Of a stretch of 64,000 bases of DNA, positions 16,458 to 26,074 are shown piece after piece (the stretch's first letter is position 1; every line of letters starts with the position of its first letter). The DNA lies in the NCBI GenBank assembly GCA_903891085.1, contig CAITDJ010000006.1:18781-82780 (forward strand), written 5' to 3'. Source of the stretch: an uncultured Bacteroidota bacterium. Lineage in GTDB: Bacteria; Bacteroidota; Bacteroidia; Bacteroidales; F082. Below the pieces are notes generated by a model that was not told the DNA's origin, did not search any database, and worked only from the letters and a program-made list of their open reading frames with translations. The translations under genes and the position numbers were made by a program.

Positions 16458-17489
16458 ATGAAATACGCTGGCATGCTGTCAACGGCTTTATTTTTGTTTG
16501 CTTCTTGTGCAACAACCCAAAAACCAGTCTCTTCATTACCCATCATAAAAGATTCCGTAGTGGCCACCATCGCCACAACAGATGTGTATAACTATCACAA
16601 TGACCGTGTTACAAGCAGTTTTGACCTTCCCGCCTGGCTCAGTTTTTCGGATAATAATACGACTGCAGGTGAAATTTTCACCATCGGTATCTCCGATCCC
16701 AATCTTGATCCAACTACGGCCAATAATCAGGCGGTTGCCAGAGCAAAACTCCTCGCCTCATTGCTTGTTGGTTCAAAAATAAGTGACTGTAAAGAAATTT
16801 ACACCAACGAAACCGGTAAAACACATCAAACTGATAATGCCGCCAAGTTCACCCGTTTTCAGATAATAAAAACCTATCAGGTGTTCGATGATGCGCAATT
16901 TCAACTTGTCGACAGTGCCACCTCACGTTATGGCGAAAAAATTGTACTCATGAAGCTGTTCCCTGATTCCCCTTCTGAAAACAAAACCGAAACCATACAA
17001 TCAACCATTGATGTGATGTTGGCCGAGTATAATCTCAGGTCCAAATTTCAGGAAAACAGGTTCCTTAATTGCGTTCATAAAATATCGACACCCGACTTTT
17101 CTGAAGAAGCTTCATACCGGCTTTATAAAGTTGACGAAATATCAGATATCGTCTCCACCTATAACAACAAATCCATCAGTTTTAAGACGGATTCATATAA
17201 ATATCTGTTGCATGATGCAAGTCAGGTTCCCGATTATCCGGTTAGAACAAAACTATATTACGGATTGTGGAAAGCTGTCTTTGAGTCGGTTGTGATTCAG
17301 CTTGCAAATTTAAATCCACCATCAGAATTCGCCTTACAAACGATGCGCGATGATTATCAAAACGAAAACGGAAATAAGAGTCAATCTATTGACCAGCAAA
17401 TACATACTATTGATTTCTCCGGAAAAATAACCGGTTTTTTTATAAGTGAAAACGAACTGACACTTCAAATAGAAAAAACAAAGCCATGA
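16458..17489 (+). CDS. Lipoprotein of unknown function
   Basis: About 343 residues. The ATG at 16458 gives a clear lipoprotein signal, MKYAGMLSTALFLFASC (L-F-A-S-C), whereas the open frame extends 126 bp further upstream without one. The stretch GISDPNLDPTTANNQAVARAKLLASLL resembles LPP20/SIMPL-like repeats seen in neighbouring proteins, so it may be another member of that group. No catalytic motif is recognised. The stop overlaps the next start by 4 bp (ATGA), indicating coupling with the transglutaminase-like gene. Probably outer-membrane anchored. Confidence 0.7.
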   Translation: MKYAGMLSTALFLFASCATTQKPVSSLPIIKDSVVATIATTDVYNYHNDRVTSSFDLPAWLSFSDNNTTAGEIFTIGISDPNLDPTTANNQAVARAKLLASLLVGSKISDCKEIYTNETGKTHQTDNAAKFTRFQIIKTYQVFDDAQFQLVDSATSRYGEKIVLMKLFPDSPSENKTETIQSTIDVMLAEYNLRSKFQENRFLNCVHKISTPDFSEEASYRLYKVDEISDIVSTYNNKSISFKTDSYKYLLHDASQVPDYPVRTKLYYGLWKAVFESVVIQLANLNPPSEFALQTMRDDYQNENGNKSQSIDQQIHTIDFSGKITGFFISENELTLQIEKTKP

Positions 17490-20218
17490 AAAAATCACTA
17501 ATTCTGCTTGCAGTCATGTGTATTGCAAGTTTTATCGGAGCAAAAGCGCAGACGTTTGAAGAATATAAAAAGCAGGAGGCCAAAAAGCGCAGCGAATTCA
17601 AACAACAACAGGATGAAGGCATGAAAGCCTTACAACAACAATTTGAGAATTATGTAAAGGAACGAAACAAGGAATATGCCGATTTTCTGAAACAAAACTG
17701 GGAAAGCTATGAGGCTTTCAAAGGCAACATTAAACCGGCTCAGCCTAAACCAAGCATTATTCCAGCTTTTGTGCCCGACAAACCAACAATTGATCCGGTG
17801 AAACCAAAAATTGATCCGATTCAACCAAAGGCAGACACGATCCAAAAACCTAAGAAAACTGATAATTTGCCAGCTGAAAGAGCTCGTCCAAAAGAAATTA
17901 AACCAGTTTCCATCATCAAAGCTAAAGGTTTGTCAACTGCCGATGCACCCATGCCATTGATTCCACGCAGTCTGACCATTCCAAGAGATATTAAACCTTC
18001 AAACAACACACAAATTGACTTTTACGGACTCAAACTCGGATTTGAGGTTGATGCTGCTTTCCGTCAGATAAAACTGACAAGCCCTAGCGAAACTGGTGTT
18101 TCAAATTGGTTTAAAAAAGCATGTGAAACTGATTATCAAATACTTACCAGTCAATTGCTTAACTATAAAAACAAGTTAGGCATGAATGATTGGGCCACCT
18201 TGCTGTTAGCCAAAGATATAGGTGAAAAATTATACATGGGCGACAATGACAACAGCCGATTGTTCACCTGGTTTGTATTGTTACAATCAGGTTTTGATGT
18301 GCGCCCCGGTTTGCAGGAAGAAAAAATAATTTTGTTGCTGGCAATAACCAATGAAGTATATGAGATGCCATTTACCTATTTCAACAGCAAAAAATACTAT
18401 ATCCATCAGGGAAAACCCGGCGGAAGGTTGAAAGCATTCAATGGCAGTTTCCCCGATGCAGAAAAAGCACTTGATCTGAATTTTTACAAAACACCGATTT
18501 TTGCTGCAAAGCCTTCCGTTAAGATGTTGAAATTCAATTACAATTCGAAGCCTTACGCATTGAGATTTGCCTATGATCCCGGAATTGTATCTTTTCTGAA
18601 TGATTCGCCCCTGGCTGAAATACAGGTTTACTTTGATGCAGCTGTTTCGGGCTACCTGAAAGAATCGACCGAAGCTTCGCTTGCACCCATCCTTTCCAAA
18701 TTTGAAGAAGCTGAAAAAGTGAACTTCCTGCTCAATTTTGTTCAGAATGCTTTTGTTTACCAAACTGACGATCAACAGTTTAAAAAAGAAAAATTCATGT
18801 TGCCCGATCAGGTAATTCATTATCCTGCCTGCGATTGTGAAGACAGGGCAGTGTTGTTTGCATATCTTGTCCGTTCACTGGTAGGTATAGATGTAATCGG
18901 GTTGGAATATCCCGGACATATTGCGACTGCTGTCCATTTTAGCAAAGACCAGCATGGCGATTTTCTGATGTACAAGAATAATAAATTCGTGGTGGCTGAC
19001 CCAACTTATATTAACGCTCCTTTCGGAATGACTATGCCCGATTACGCTTCCACTATGCCCAAGATGATAGCTGTGAATAATCGCAATATTTCGAATAACA
19101 ATGCCGTTGACTTCTGGTTAGACATGAACCAACAGGGTGCTTATAGGGGAAACAACCTGAATGATTTTCTGGTAGATGATGATGGAAATTACTATCTCAC
19201 AGGCTATTTCAAGGATGGATTCAAATCCGGACAAGTTTCATTTGCAAGTAAAACTGGCAAAAGAACGGCTTTGGTGGCAAAATTCAGTCCCGATAAAAAA
19301 CTTCTTTGGGCCAAAGCCGGAGAAACGCTTGAAAACACAACCGGAATGGCCATTCAACTCGATAAACAGGGATATCCCGTTATTGCTGGCAGTTTCACAG
19401 GTGAATTGATTTTCGACGGAAAAAAAATCAACACCCTGGACAATAAAAACGATGTTTTTGTTGCCCGTTTCAATCCCGAAGGAAAAATTCAATGGTTATC
19501 AAAAGCCGGTTTAGATACAGTGAATCAGCAGTTGTTTTTAACCTATCTCACCCAGTTTAATCAAAATGGTGAACACATCCGTACAGGTGTTTTCAACGAA
19601 ACCAATTCGAGTTTGAATGGTTTATATCTGAATGATAATCAGGAATATGTGTTTGGTGGCACTTTTCAGAACACTACAGGACTTGGTCTGGCAACAAAGT
19701 CTTTTGCAGCCGGAAATGGGTTAAATATTGCGGAATTATTACAGACAGAAAACAAGCGTCTGATCGGCAATAATTACGAATCAGCCATTGCGGGTTTGTT
19801 TGCCGCCATTAAACTCATCAAAAGCGATGGAATTGTATTTCCGGGAAGCGAAGCACAGAAAGCACTTGATATGGCCAATCCGAGATTCAAATCGACAAGT
19901 CCGAATGTGTATGCCAACATTGGTAAAATAAGCATGGTCAAAAACGCAGGAAACATCATCGAAATCCGCACCACCAATGGTGATCCGGTCATGTTCGATA
20001 AGTTGAAAGTGGAAGATAAATCGCAGGTTAAAATAACTACCCTGGCCAATGAAAATGAACAGATTGATGTCATTTCAAGGGTAAAAGTCGGAAAAATGGT
20101 GGTTTGGTACGATTTGAATTATATTCGTCTGGATAAGAAATCAGGAAATCTGATTTTTGACTACGATTCTGACCATACACAGTCTACGTTGAATTTGAAA
20201 AAAGATATCTTAGAATAG
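17486..20218 (+). CDS. Large exported transglutaminase-like protein
   Basis: A 910-residue protein with a Sec signal (MKKSLILLAVMCIASFIGAKAQ), a charged coiled-coil segment (~25-75), a Pro/Lys linker with KP-x-IDP repeats (~85-150) and a transglutaminase-like core. The core has a plausible catalytic triad: Cys in PACDCEDRAVLFAYL (~448), His in GHIATAVHF (~477) and Asp in VVADPTY (~503). The part after ~560 (DGNYYLTGYFKDGF, DKQGYPVIAGSFTGELIFDG) has beta-propeller-like repeats. Such enzymes cleave or cross-link peptide bonds; the substrate is unknown. It overlaps the preceding lipoprotein gene by 4 bp, and a YfaP-like gene follows. Periplasmic or surface location is likely. Confidence 0.75.
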   Translation: MKKSLILLAVMCIASFIGAKAQTFEEYKKQEAKKRSEFKQQQDEGMKALQQQFENYVKERNKEYADFLKQNWESYEAFKGNIKPAQPKPSIIPAFVPDKPTIDPVKPKIDPIQPKADTIQKPKKTDNLPAERARPKEIKPVSIIKAKGLSTADAPMPLIPRSLTIPRDIKPSNNTQIDFYGLKLGFEVDAAFRQIKLTSPSETGVSNWFKKACETDYQILTSQLLNYKNKLGMNDWATLLLAKDIGEKLYMGDNDNSRLFTWFVLLQSGFDVRPGLQEEKIILLLAITNEVYEMPFTYFNSKKYYIHQGKPGGRLKAFNGSFPDAEKALDLNFYKTPIFAAKPSVKMLKFNYNSKPYALRFAYDPGIVSFLNDSPLAEIQVYFDAAVSGYLKESTEASLAPILSKFEEAEKVNFLLNFVQNAFVYQTDDQQFKKEKFMLPDQVIHYPACDCEDRAVLFAYLVRSLVGIDVIGLEYPGHIATAVHFSKDQHGDFLMYKNNKFVVADPTYINAPFGMTMPDYASTMPKMIAVNNRNISNNNAVDFWLDMNQQGAYRGNNLNDFLVDDDGNYYLTGYFKDGFKSGQVSFASKTGKRTALVAKFSPDKKLLWAKAGETLENTTGMAIQLDKQGYPVIAGSFTGELIFDGKKINTLDNKNDVFVARFNPEGKIQWLSKAGLDTVNQQLFLTYLTQFNQNGEHIRTGVFNETNSSLNGLYLNDNQEYVFGGTFQNTTGLGLATKSFAAGNGLNIAELLQTENKRLIGNNYESAIAGLFAAIKLIKSDGIVFPGSEAQKALDMANPRFKSTSPNVYANIGKISMVKNAGNIIEIRTTNGDPVMFDKLKVEDKSQVKITTLANENEQIDVISRVKVGKMVVWYDLNYIRLDKKSGNLIFDYDSDHTQSTLNLKKDILE

Positions 20219-20295
20219 TTGAACAATGATAAATGGAAGTCGATTGGTCTTTCGAAATATGAGAATTGAATAGTCATAAAATAATAAATTCAAAA

Positions 20296-21081
20296 ATGAA
20301 AACGCAAAAATTAGTCCCCGCCATTTTAATAATCCTGCTGTTTTTAGCATGCATGCCGGTAACTGCCCAAATTGACAAAATGAAAGATTTGATGGACGAC
20401 GAAATGACAGAGCAAGAGGATGGTTTGGCTACCCTACGCTTTTTTGACGCCTTAAACGGAACCCCTGTTGGTGATGCCACGATTGCTATTGATGGAATAG
20501 GTGAACTCACCACAGACGGACTTGGCAGGGTTCGTTTCGATTCTCCGGAAAGTGACGCAGTCTACGCTTTTAACTTTTCGAAAGAAGGCTATATAACTGC
20601 TGATTTTAGTTTTGAAGTGATCGTTGGAACAATATTCTACAACCGATTCACTGTTTCACCAATTATCGATATGGGAAGCATTCGTATTGTGCTGGAATGG
20701 GACCGCCGGCCCGATGACCTTGATTTGCACCTGCAAAAAACAGGTGGCTACCATATTTCATTCCATGATATGGTTGCAAGCCATGATGGGATGGTCCGCC
20801 TCGACCTTGATGCAATGAAAGGCTACGGACCTGAAACTATCACCATCAAAAATGTGGATGACGAGGCTGAATATCTTTGCTATGTGCATGATTTCAGCAA
20901 TAAAAATCATCCAAAAAGCAAAACATTATCCAGATCAAAGGCACGAATCCTGGTTTATGGCGAAGGACAACTCCTGCATATTTATGAAATGAGTGAAGTA
21001 CAGAGAGGCAACAGGTGGAATGTTTTCAGGCTGGTAGAGGGACAATTTGTTGTTGAAAATGAAGTGAAAAAGGTGAGATAA
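20296..21081 (+). CDS. YfaP-like exported protein
   Basis: About 261 residues with an N-terminal signal (MKTQKLVPAILIILLFLACMPVTAQ); the ATG at 20296 is chosen over one 30 bp upstream because it directly begins the signal. A carboxypeptidase-regulatory-like beta sandwich (~45-115) precedes a region with LEWDRRPDDLDLHLQ and FHDMVASHDGMVRLDLDAMKGYGPETI, the metal-binding-like DLDLH pattern of YfaP/DUF2135-type proteins. It is 77 bp after the transglutaminase gene and probably in the same transcript. Function unknown; extracellular or periplasmic. Confidence 0.72.
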   Translation: MKTQKLVPAILIILLFLACMPVTAQIDKMKDLMDDEMTEQEDGLATLRFFDALNGTPVGDATIAIDGIGELTTDGLGRVRFDSPESDAVYAFNFSKEGYITADFSFEVIVGTIFYNRFTVSPIIDMGSIRIVLEWDRRPDDLDLHLQKTGGYHISFHDMVASHDGMVRLDLDAMKGYGPETITIKNVDDEAEYLCYVHDFSNKNHPKSKTLSRSKARILVYGEGQLLHIYEMSEVQRGNRWNVFRLVEGQFVVENEVKKVR

Positions 21082-21085
21082 GTGA

Positions 21086-21155
21086 GTCGGAAGTTGGAAG
21101 TTGGAAGTTGGAAGTCGGAAGTTGGAAGTTCGAAGTCTGAAGACCGAAGACCAAA
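21086..21155. repeat. Heptamer tandem repeat (about ten GTTGGAA units)
   Basis: Ten consecutive 7-bp units are variants of GTTGGAA (GTCGGAA, GTTGGAA x3, GTCGGAA, GTTGGAA, GTTCGAA, GTCTGAA, GACCGAA, GACCAAA), decaying at the 3' end. It lies directly after the YfaP-like stop codon. Slippage-prone; a regulatory role is not shown. Confidence 0.8.
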
Positions 21156-21312
21156 GACACTGGCCTCAGCGGAATGACGATGAAAGTCGATTTTCCTTTA
21201 AACATCCTTTTGAGAATAACCCCAATATTACTTTTTGGAAAATAAGATGTTTTTAAGCTTGATCTTAGATTTTTAAAGAACAAAATAACAATCTTGTAAG
21301 TTTAATAATCCC

Positions 21313-21320
21313 TATCTTTG
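21313..21320 (+). promoter_or_regulatory. Candidate -7 box (TATCTTTG) for xdhC
   Basis: An exact TAnnTTTG match 39 bp before the ATG at 21360. A CTTG lies 16 bp upstream, closer than the usual 19. The box overlaps an alternative TTG start at 21318, which argues for the ATG. Confidence 0.45.
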
Positions 21321-21359
21321 ATTCGGGACGCAATTTTTGTTCCTTTAAACACATGTTTT

Positions 21360-22124
21360 ATGGATGATATTATTTTCCAACTACAAGATTATCAATTAAA
21401 TAATACACCTTTTACGCTTTGTATTGTTACCGAAACATCAGGATCTACACCTCGTAAAGCCGGAGCAAAAATGTTAGTGTTTGAGGATGGAAGCAGTAAG
21501 GGCACCATTGGTGGTGGTGCTGTTGAACGGAAAGCCCTCGAAGAGGCTAAACAATGTCTGAAAACTGGTAAACCTGCCAAAATCCGTTACCAACTCGAAA
21601 AAGATCTTTCGATGCAATGTGGTGGCTCGGTTGAAATATTTTTCGAACCCTATTTATGCAAACCAAATCTATTCATTTTTGGCGCAGGCCATGTTGGGCG
21701 GGAAGTAGGTTTTTATGCCGAAACACTCGGTTTTAATGTGCATTTCATCGATTTCAGGACTGAATTACTGGCCAATCTGAATATCAAAAATGTGATTTGT
21801 CATGAAGGAAATTTTATTGATAAAATTGATAGTCTGAATCTTACATCAGATTCTTACGTAGTCATTGCGACACCATCGCACGAATCAGATAAAGATCTTG
21901 TGTTGAGACTTGCAACCCGGGATCTCGCCTATATTGGACTGATTGCCAGCCAACGAAAAGTAGCGGTAATTAGAAAGTTGGCCATCGAAGATCGTTTACT
22001 GACCGAAGCACAATTAGCAAGGGTAAATATGCCGATCGGAATACCATTTAAGGCTGAAACACCGCAAGAAATCGGAATCAGTATCGTTGCAAAGTTGATT
22101 GATGTAAGAAATAGAAATCTTTAG
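21360..22124 (+). CDS. xdhC: XdhC/CoxI family protein
   Basis: A ~254-residue protein of the XdhC family, which binds molybdenum cofactor, promotes its sulfuration and delivers it to xanthine dehydrogenase-type enzymes in the cytoplasm. The N-terminal domain has VTETSGSTPRKAGAKMLVFEDG and GTIGGGAVERKALEEA. The C-terminal Rossmann-like domain has LFIFGAGHVGREV and YIGLIASQRK. The ATG at 21360 gives the family N-terminus. The enzyme's two subunit genes follow 75 bp downstream, supporting the assignment. Confidence 0.9.
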   Translation: MDDIIFQLQDYQLNNTPFTLCIVTETSGSTPRKAGAKMLVFEDGSSKGTIGGGAVERKALEEAKQCLKTGKPAKIRYQLEKDLSMQCGGSVEIFFEPYLCKPNLFIFGAGHVGREVGFYAETLGFNVHFIDFRTELLANLNIKNVICHEGNFIDKIDSLNLTSDSYVVIATPSHESDKDLVLRLATRDLAYIGLIASQRKVAVIRKLAIEDRLLTEAQLARVNMPIGIPFKAETPQEIGISIVAKLIDVRNRNL

Positions 22125-22199
22125 TAAACGAAATATTGAAGCCGAAATGACCGTGGCTAAAATAGTTGAAGAAAATAATTTAGGGTTAAACACTTATCT

Positions 22200-23669
22200 A
22201 TGAATACAAACTGCATTCAATTTATACTTGATAATGAGGCTTATACGATCGATTGGTCGAAAGTTGATTTTCCGCCATCAACAACTGTCTTGCAGTTTTT
22301 AAGGTCGATTCCGAAGCACACCGGAACAAAAGAAGGCTGTGCCGAGGGTGATTGCGGAGCGTGTACGGTTGTGCTCGCAGAAGTAAATCAGAATAACAAA
22401 CTAACCTACAAAGCCATCGATTCCTGTTTGCTCTTTTTACCTTCCATTCATGGAAAACAGTTGATTACGATTGAAAATCTGGCAACAAAAACGCCAACCT
22501 CCACCAGTTTACATCCGGTTCAACAGGCGATTGTTGAAACCCATGCCAGCCAATGCGGTTATTGTACTCCTGGAATTGCCATGTCAGTTTTCGGGATGTA
22601 TAAATCAGGGAAAACACCAGATAAAAACCTGATTATTGATGCGTTGGCAGGTAATTTATGTCGCTGCACAGGCTATGGTTCTATCATTGATGCTGCGGAA
22701 TTAACCTGCAAATCAATAAAACCAGATCATTTTACCCAAAACGAATCAATGATTAGAGAGAAATTGATTGAGATAAACCGTTCAGGGGATGCCATTGAAT
22801 TATCCTTTCACAACCAGCTTTATTTCCTTCCAAAAACCATAAAACAGACGCTGGAATTCAAAGAAAAATACCCACAAGCCGTACTTGTAAATGGTTCGAC
22901 CGATATCGCTGTCAGACAAAATAAAACTTCAGAATTTCAACCTCAAATAATTGATATTTCAGCTGTTAAAGAGATTAAACAGATCATCACAAATGACAAT
23001 GATTTTCAAATTGGTGCCGGTTGTAACATTGAAAATTTTAAGATATTCATTCATGAAAATTTTCATGAATTTTCACCTATCACTGATCATTTTGCCTCAT
23101 TACAAATCAGAAATATAGCCACCTTGGGCGGAAATATCTGCAACGCCTCCCCAATCGGCGACCTGATTCCATTGTTGATTGTCCTAAAAGCACAAGTAAA
23201 AACAGCAAGTTCTGTCAATACCAGAATCATCAATATTGAGAATTTTATTACCGGTTACCGAAGTATTGACCTGCATAACAACGAATTGGTCACTGAAATA
23301 ATTATTCCTAAAAAAGATAATGATTCGCACTATTACTCAGAAAAAGTGTCAACACGGCGCGATCTCGATATTTCGACCCTTAGTATAGCGGCCAGCATTA
23401 AATTATCATCTGCTGGCAATGTAGAAGACATTATGTTGGTGTATGGTGGGTTGGCTTCAACAGTGAAAAGAGCAAAATTATGTGAGGATTTTTTAAAGGG
23501 GAAACGATTTACTTTGGAAATGATTAGCGAAGCTATTCAATTGATTAACAATGATTTCACGCCCATTTCAGATGCACGTTCAACGACTGAATATCGTATT
23601 GAGGCGGCCGGAAATCTAATGTTAAAGCTCTTTTATTCAGTTCAGTTGAACAATAATAATGGTTTCTAA
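22200..23669 (+). CDS. xdhA: Xanthine dehydrogenase-type small subunit (2Fe-2S and FAD domains)
   Basis: A 489-residue fusion of the electron-transfer parts of a molybdenum hydroxylase. Residues ~1-165 carry two [2Fe-2S] domains, GCAEGDCGACTVVLAE and then SQCGYCTPGIAMS with NLCRCTGYGSII. The remainder is a CO-dehydrogenase-flavoprotein-type FAD domain (LVNGSTDIAVRQN, ATLGGNICNASPIGDL). Electrons pass from the molybdenum site through the clusters to FAD and NAD. It is followed two bases after its stop by the large-subunit gene. Xanthine or hypoxanthine is the usual substrate of this three-gene arrangement, but other aromatic N-heterocycles are possible. Confidence 0.9.
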   Translation: MNTNCIQFILDNEAYTIDWSKVDFPPSTTVLQFLRSIPKHTGTKEGCAEGDCGACTVVLAEVNQNNKLTYKAIDSCLLFLPSIHGKQLITIENLATKTPTSTSLHPVQQAIVETHASQCGYCTPGIAMSVFGMYKSGKTPDKNLIIDALAGNLCRCTGYGSIIDAAELTCKSIKPDHFTQNESMIREKLIEINRSGDAIELSFHNQLYFLPKTIKQTLEFKEKYPQAVLVNGSTDIAVRQNKTSEFQPQIIDISAVKEIKQIITNDNDFQIGAGCNIENFKIFIHENFHEFSPITDHFASLQIRNIATLGGNICNASPIGDLIPLLIVLKAQVKTASSVNTRIINIENFITGYRSIDLHNNELVTEIIIPKKDNDSHYYSEKVSTRRDLDISTLSIAASIKLSSAGNVEDIMLVYGGLASTVKRAKLCEDFLKGKRFTLEMISEAIQLINNDFTPISDARSTTEYRIEAAGNLMLKLFYSVQLNNNNGF

Positions 23670-23671
23670 AT

Positions 23672-25984
23672 ATGATCGGTCCGATGAAAAATATTCCACA
23701 CGAAAGTGCCATAAGCCATGTAACCGGTGAAGCCAATTATGTTTCAGATATCCAGCTGCACAACAATCTGTTGTGGGGACATGTGTATTTCAGCCCGAAG
23801 GCACACGCTAACATTAAAAGTTATGACCTATCTGAAGCCTTGAAAATTGATGGAGTAGTCGATATTCTCGACATTAAACGTATTCCCGGCATCAATCAAT
23901 TAAATGCACTTTCTCACGATGAACCATGTCTGGCTGATGGGAAGGTTTCATTTATTGGACAGGCAATATTTCTGATTGCAGCAAAAAACCGTGAAACGGC
24001 TATTCTCGCCTCAAAAAAAATTAAAATCGAATATGAGGAGTTGGAATCGATATTGACCATTGAGGATGCCATGGCAAAAAGCAATCTCCTCGCTCCCACC
24101 CGTCGAATTGAAACCGGTAATCCGGATGAAGCCATGAAATCGGCGCAATTTCGTTTGAAAGGAAAGTTATCGACCGGTGCGCAGGAACATTGGTATCTCG
24201 AAACCCAATCGGCCATGTGTGTACCTGGCGAAAACCGTAATATGACCGTTTACGCATCTTCGCAAAATCCGACTGAAACACAAAATGTGGTAGCTGAAGT
24301 ACTTGGCTTGCAGTCGAATCAGGTGATTTGCGAAGTGAAAAGAATGGGTGGAGGCTTTGGCGGAAAAGAAACACAGGCAAATCCTATCGCTGCCTGGGCA
24401 GCATTGTTGGCCGATGCCACCCAACAAGCTGTTCTCATGCAGCTTTCCCGCGATGAGGACCAAAAAATTACCGGAAAACGTCATCCATTCCTTTCAAACT
24501 ATGAAATTGGTTTCGATGAAAACGGAATCATTACTTCATACATTGTTGATCTGCACGGAAATGCAGGCTCATCCTTCGATTTATCGATTCCTATTCTCGA
24601 AAGGGCGATGTTCCATGCCGAAAATAGTTATTTTATTGAAAACATGCGTGTTACAGGAACCATGTGGAAAACTAATTTACCTTCAAATACCGCCTTCCGC
24701 GGTTTTGGTGGACCACAGGGTATGGCAGTGATTGAAAATGCCATTGACCGTATTGCCCGATTCCTGCATAAAGATGCTGCTGAGATTCGCTTTAAGAATT
24801 TCTACCAAATTGAGTCAAAAAATCTGACTCATTATGGTCAATTAGTTAAAAACAATAAGTTACCAATCATTTGGAATCAAATTATCAAATCAAGCGACTA
24901 TTTTGAAAGACGGCAACAGATTAACCATTTCAATGCATCACACCAAATCATTAAACGAGGCTTAGCACTCACACCGATTAAATTTGGCATATCGTTCACA
25001 ACAGCGTTTTTAAATCAGGCAGGCGCGCTCGTTTTGATTTATAAAGATGGTTCTGTAATGGTCAATCACGGTGGAACAGAGATGGGACAAGGCTTACATA
25101 CCAAAATTTTACATATTGCAGCCAAAGAATTGGGCATCACCAAAGACAGCATCACTATCAGCCCGACAAATACATCAAAGGTTCCGAATACCTCACCAAC
25201 AGCCGCTTCTTCAGGTACCGACCTGAACGGTATGGCAGTAAAGGATGCGATCACCACAATCAAAAAAAGATTGAAACCTTTGGTATACAGACTCTTACTT
25301 GCAAAAGACCCAACAATCAAACCAACCAACATCATTTTTAAAGATAATTACGTTTTCCCAAAGTCGAATCCAGCCATCGCCATTAGTTTTTCGGATATAG
25401 TGAAACAGGCACATTTTGAACAAATCAGTTTGAGTGCAACAGGTTATTATGGTACACCGGGCATCTTTTTCGATCGTGAAAAAGGAAAAGGGAAACCATT
25501 TCATTATTACGCTTTTGGCATGGCAGTTTCTGAAGTAGAAGTCGATATCTTAACCGGGAATACCAAAATATTACAGACTGATATTCTGCACGATGCCGGA
25601 AAATCGATTCATACCGAAATTGACAAAGGTCAGGTTATGGGGGCGTTTATGCAGGGTGTGGGTTGGTGCACAACCGAAGTTATCCGTTATGATACGAAAG
25701 GGAATCTACTCAACTGTACACCTGATACTTACAAAATTCCTGGTATTGGCGATTTTCCACTCAAATACAAGGCTGAATTGCTAAACAATGCAAATAATCC
25801 AAATGCCATTCACCAAAGCAAAGCCATTGGTGAACCGCCATTCATGCTGGCGTTTTCGGTTTGGCTGGCCATCAAAGACGCTATTTCTGCGGTATCGAAT
25901 CACACCAAAGAACCTGACTTTTCGCTCCCGGCAACCAAAGAAGTAGTGCTGATATCTATCAAAAAATTAAAGGAATCACTTTGA
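23672..25984 (+). CDS. xdhB: Xanthine dehydrogenase-type molybdopterin-binding subunit
   Basis: A 770-residue catalytic subunit. Diagnostic segments are EANYVSDI near the start, LETQSAMC, MGGGFGGKETQANP binding the molybdopterin, TAFRGFGGPQG with the substrate-site Arg, MGQGLHTKI and the catalytic-Glu motif GEPPFMLAFSVW near the C-terminus. Sulfurated molybdenum cofactor is delivered by the XdhC protein encoded upstream. Together the three genes form a complete cytosolic purine (xanthine/hypoxanthine) oxidising set. The last 9 bp overlap a convergent 32-residue gene on the minus strand. Confidence 0.9.
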   Translation: MIGPMKNIPHESAISHVTGEANYVSDIQLHNNLLWGHVYFSPKAHANIKSYDLSEALKIDGVVDILDIKRIPGINQLNALSHDEPCLADGKVSFIGQAIFLIAAKNRETAILASKKIKIEYEELESILTIEDAMAKSNLLAPTRRIETGNPDEAMKSAQFRLKGKLSTGAQEHWYLETQSAMCVPGENRNMTVYASSQNPTETQNVVAEVLGLQSNQVICEVKRMGGGFGGKETQANPIAAWAALLADATQQAVLMQLSRDEDQKITGKRHPFLSNYEIGFDENGIITSYIVDLHGNAGSSFDLSIPILERAMFHAENSYFIENMRVTGTMWKTNLPSNTAFRGFGGPQGMAVIENAIDRIARFLHKDAAEIRFKNFYQIESKNLTHYGQLVKNNKLPIIWNQIIKSSDYFERRQQINHFNASHQIIKRGLALTPIKFGISFTTAFLNQAGALVLIYKDGSVMVNHGGTEMGQGLHTKILHIAAKELGITKDSITISPTNTSKVPNTSPTAASSGTDLNGMAVKDAITTIKKRLKPLVYRLLLAKDPTIKPTNIIFKDNYVFPKSNPAIAISFSDIVKQAHFEQISLSATGYYGTPGIFFDREKGKGKPFHYYAFGMAVSEVEVDILTGNTKILQTDILHDAGKSIHTEIDKGQVMGAFMQGVGWCTTEVIRYDTKGNLLNCTPDTYKIPGIGDFPLKYKAELLNNANNPNAIHQSKAIGEPPFMLAFSVWLAIKDAISAVSNHTKEPDFSLPATKEVVLISIKKLKESL

Positions 25985-26074
25985 TTTTTTAATGACTTTC
26001 ACAAAATAATAGACTGTAAAAAAAGTAACCATGGCGAAGGTTGTCACCATCATCAATAATGCAGGAGTTTTCAT
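25976..26074 (-). CDS. MetS-like small subunit of the NSS transporter (32 residues)
   Basis: A 32-codon open frame (MKTPALLMMVTTFAMVTFFT..., ending KKSK) beginning inside the stop of the NSS transporter gene by a 4-bp ATGA overlap. It predicts one transmembrane helix with a basic cytoplasmic tail. Tiny single-span partners encoded immediately after sodium-symporter genes are known in the MetPS system of Corynebacterium glutamicum, where MetS is needed for transport. The position, overlap and topology fit that family. Its end overlaps the convergent xdhB stop by 9 bp. Confidence 0.75.
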   Translation of the reverse strand: MKTPALLMMVTTFAMVTFFTVYYFVKVIKKSK

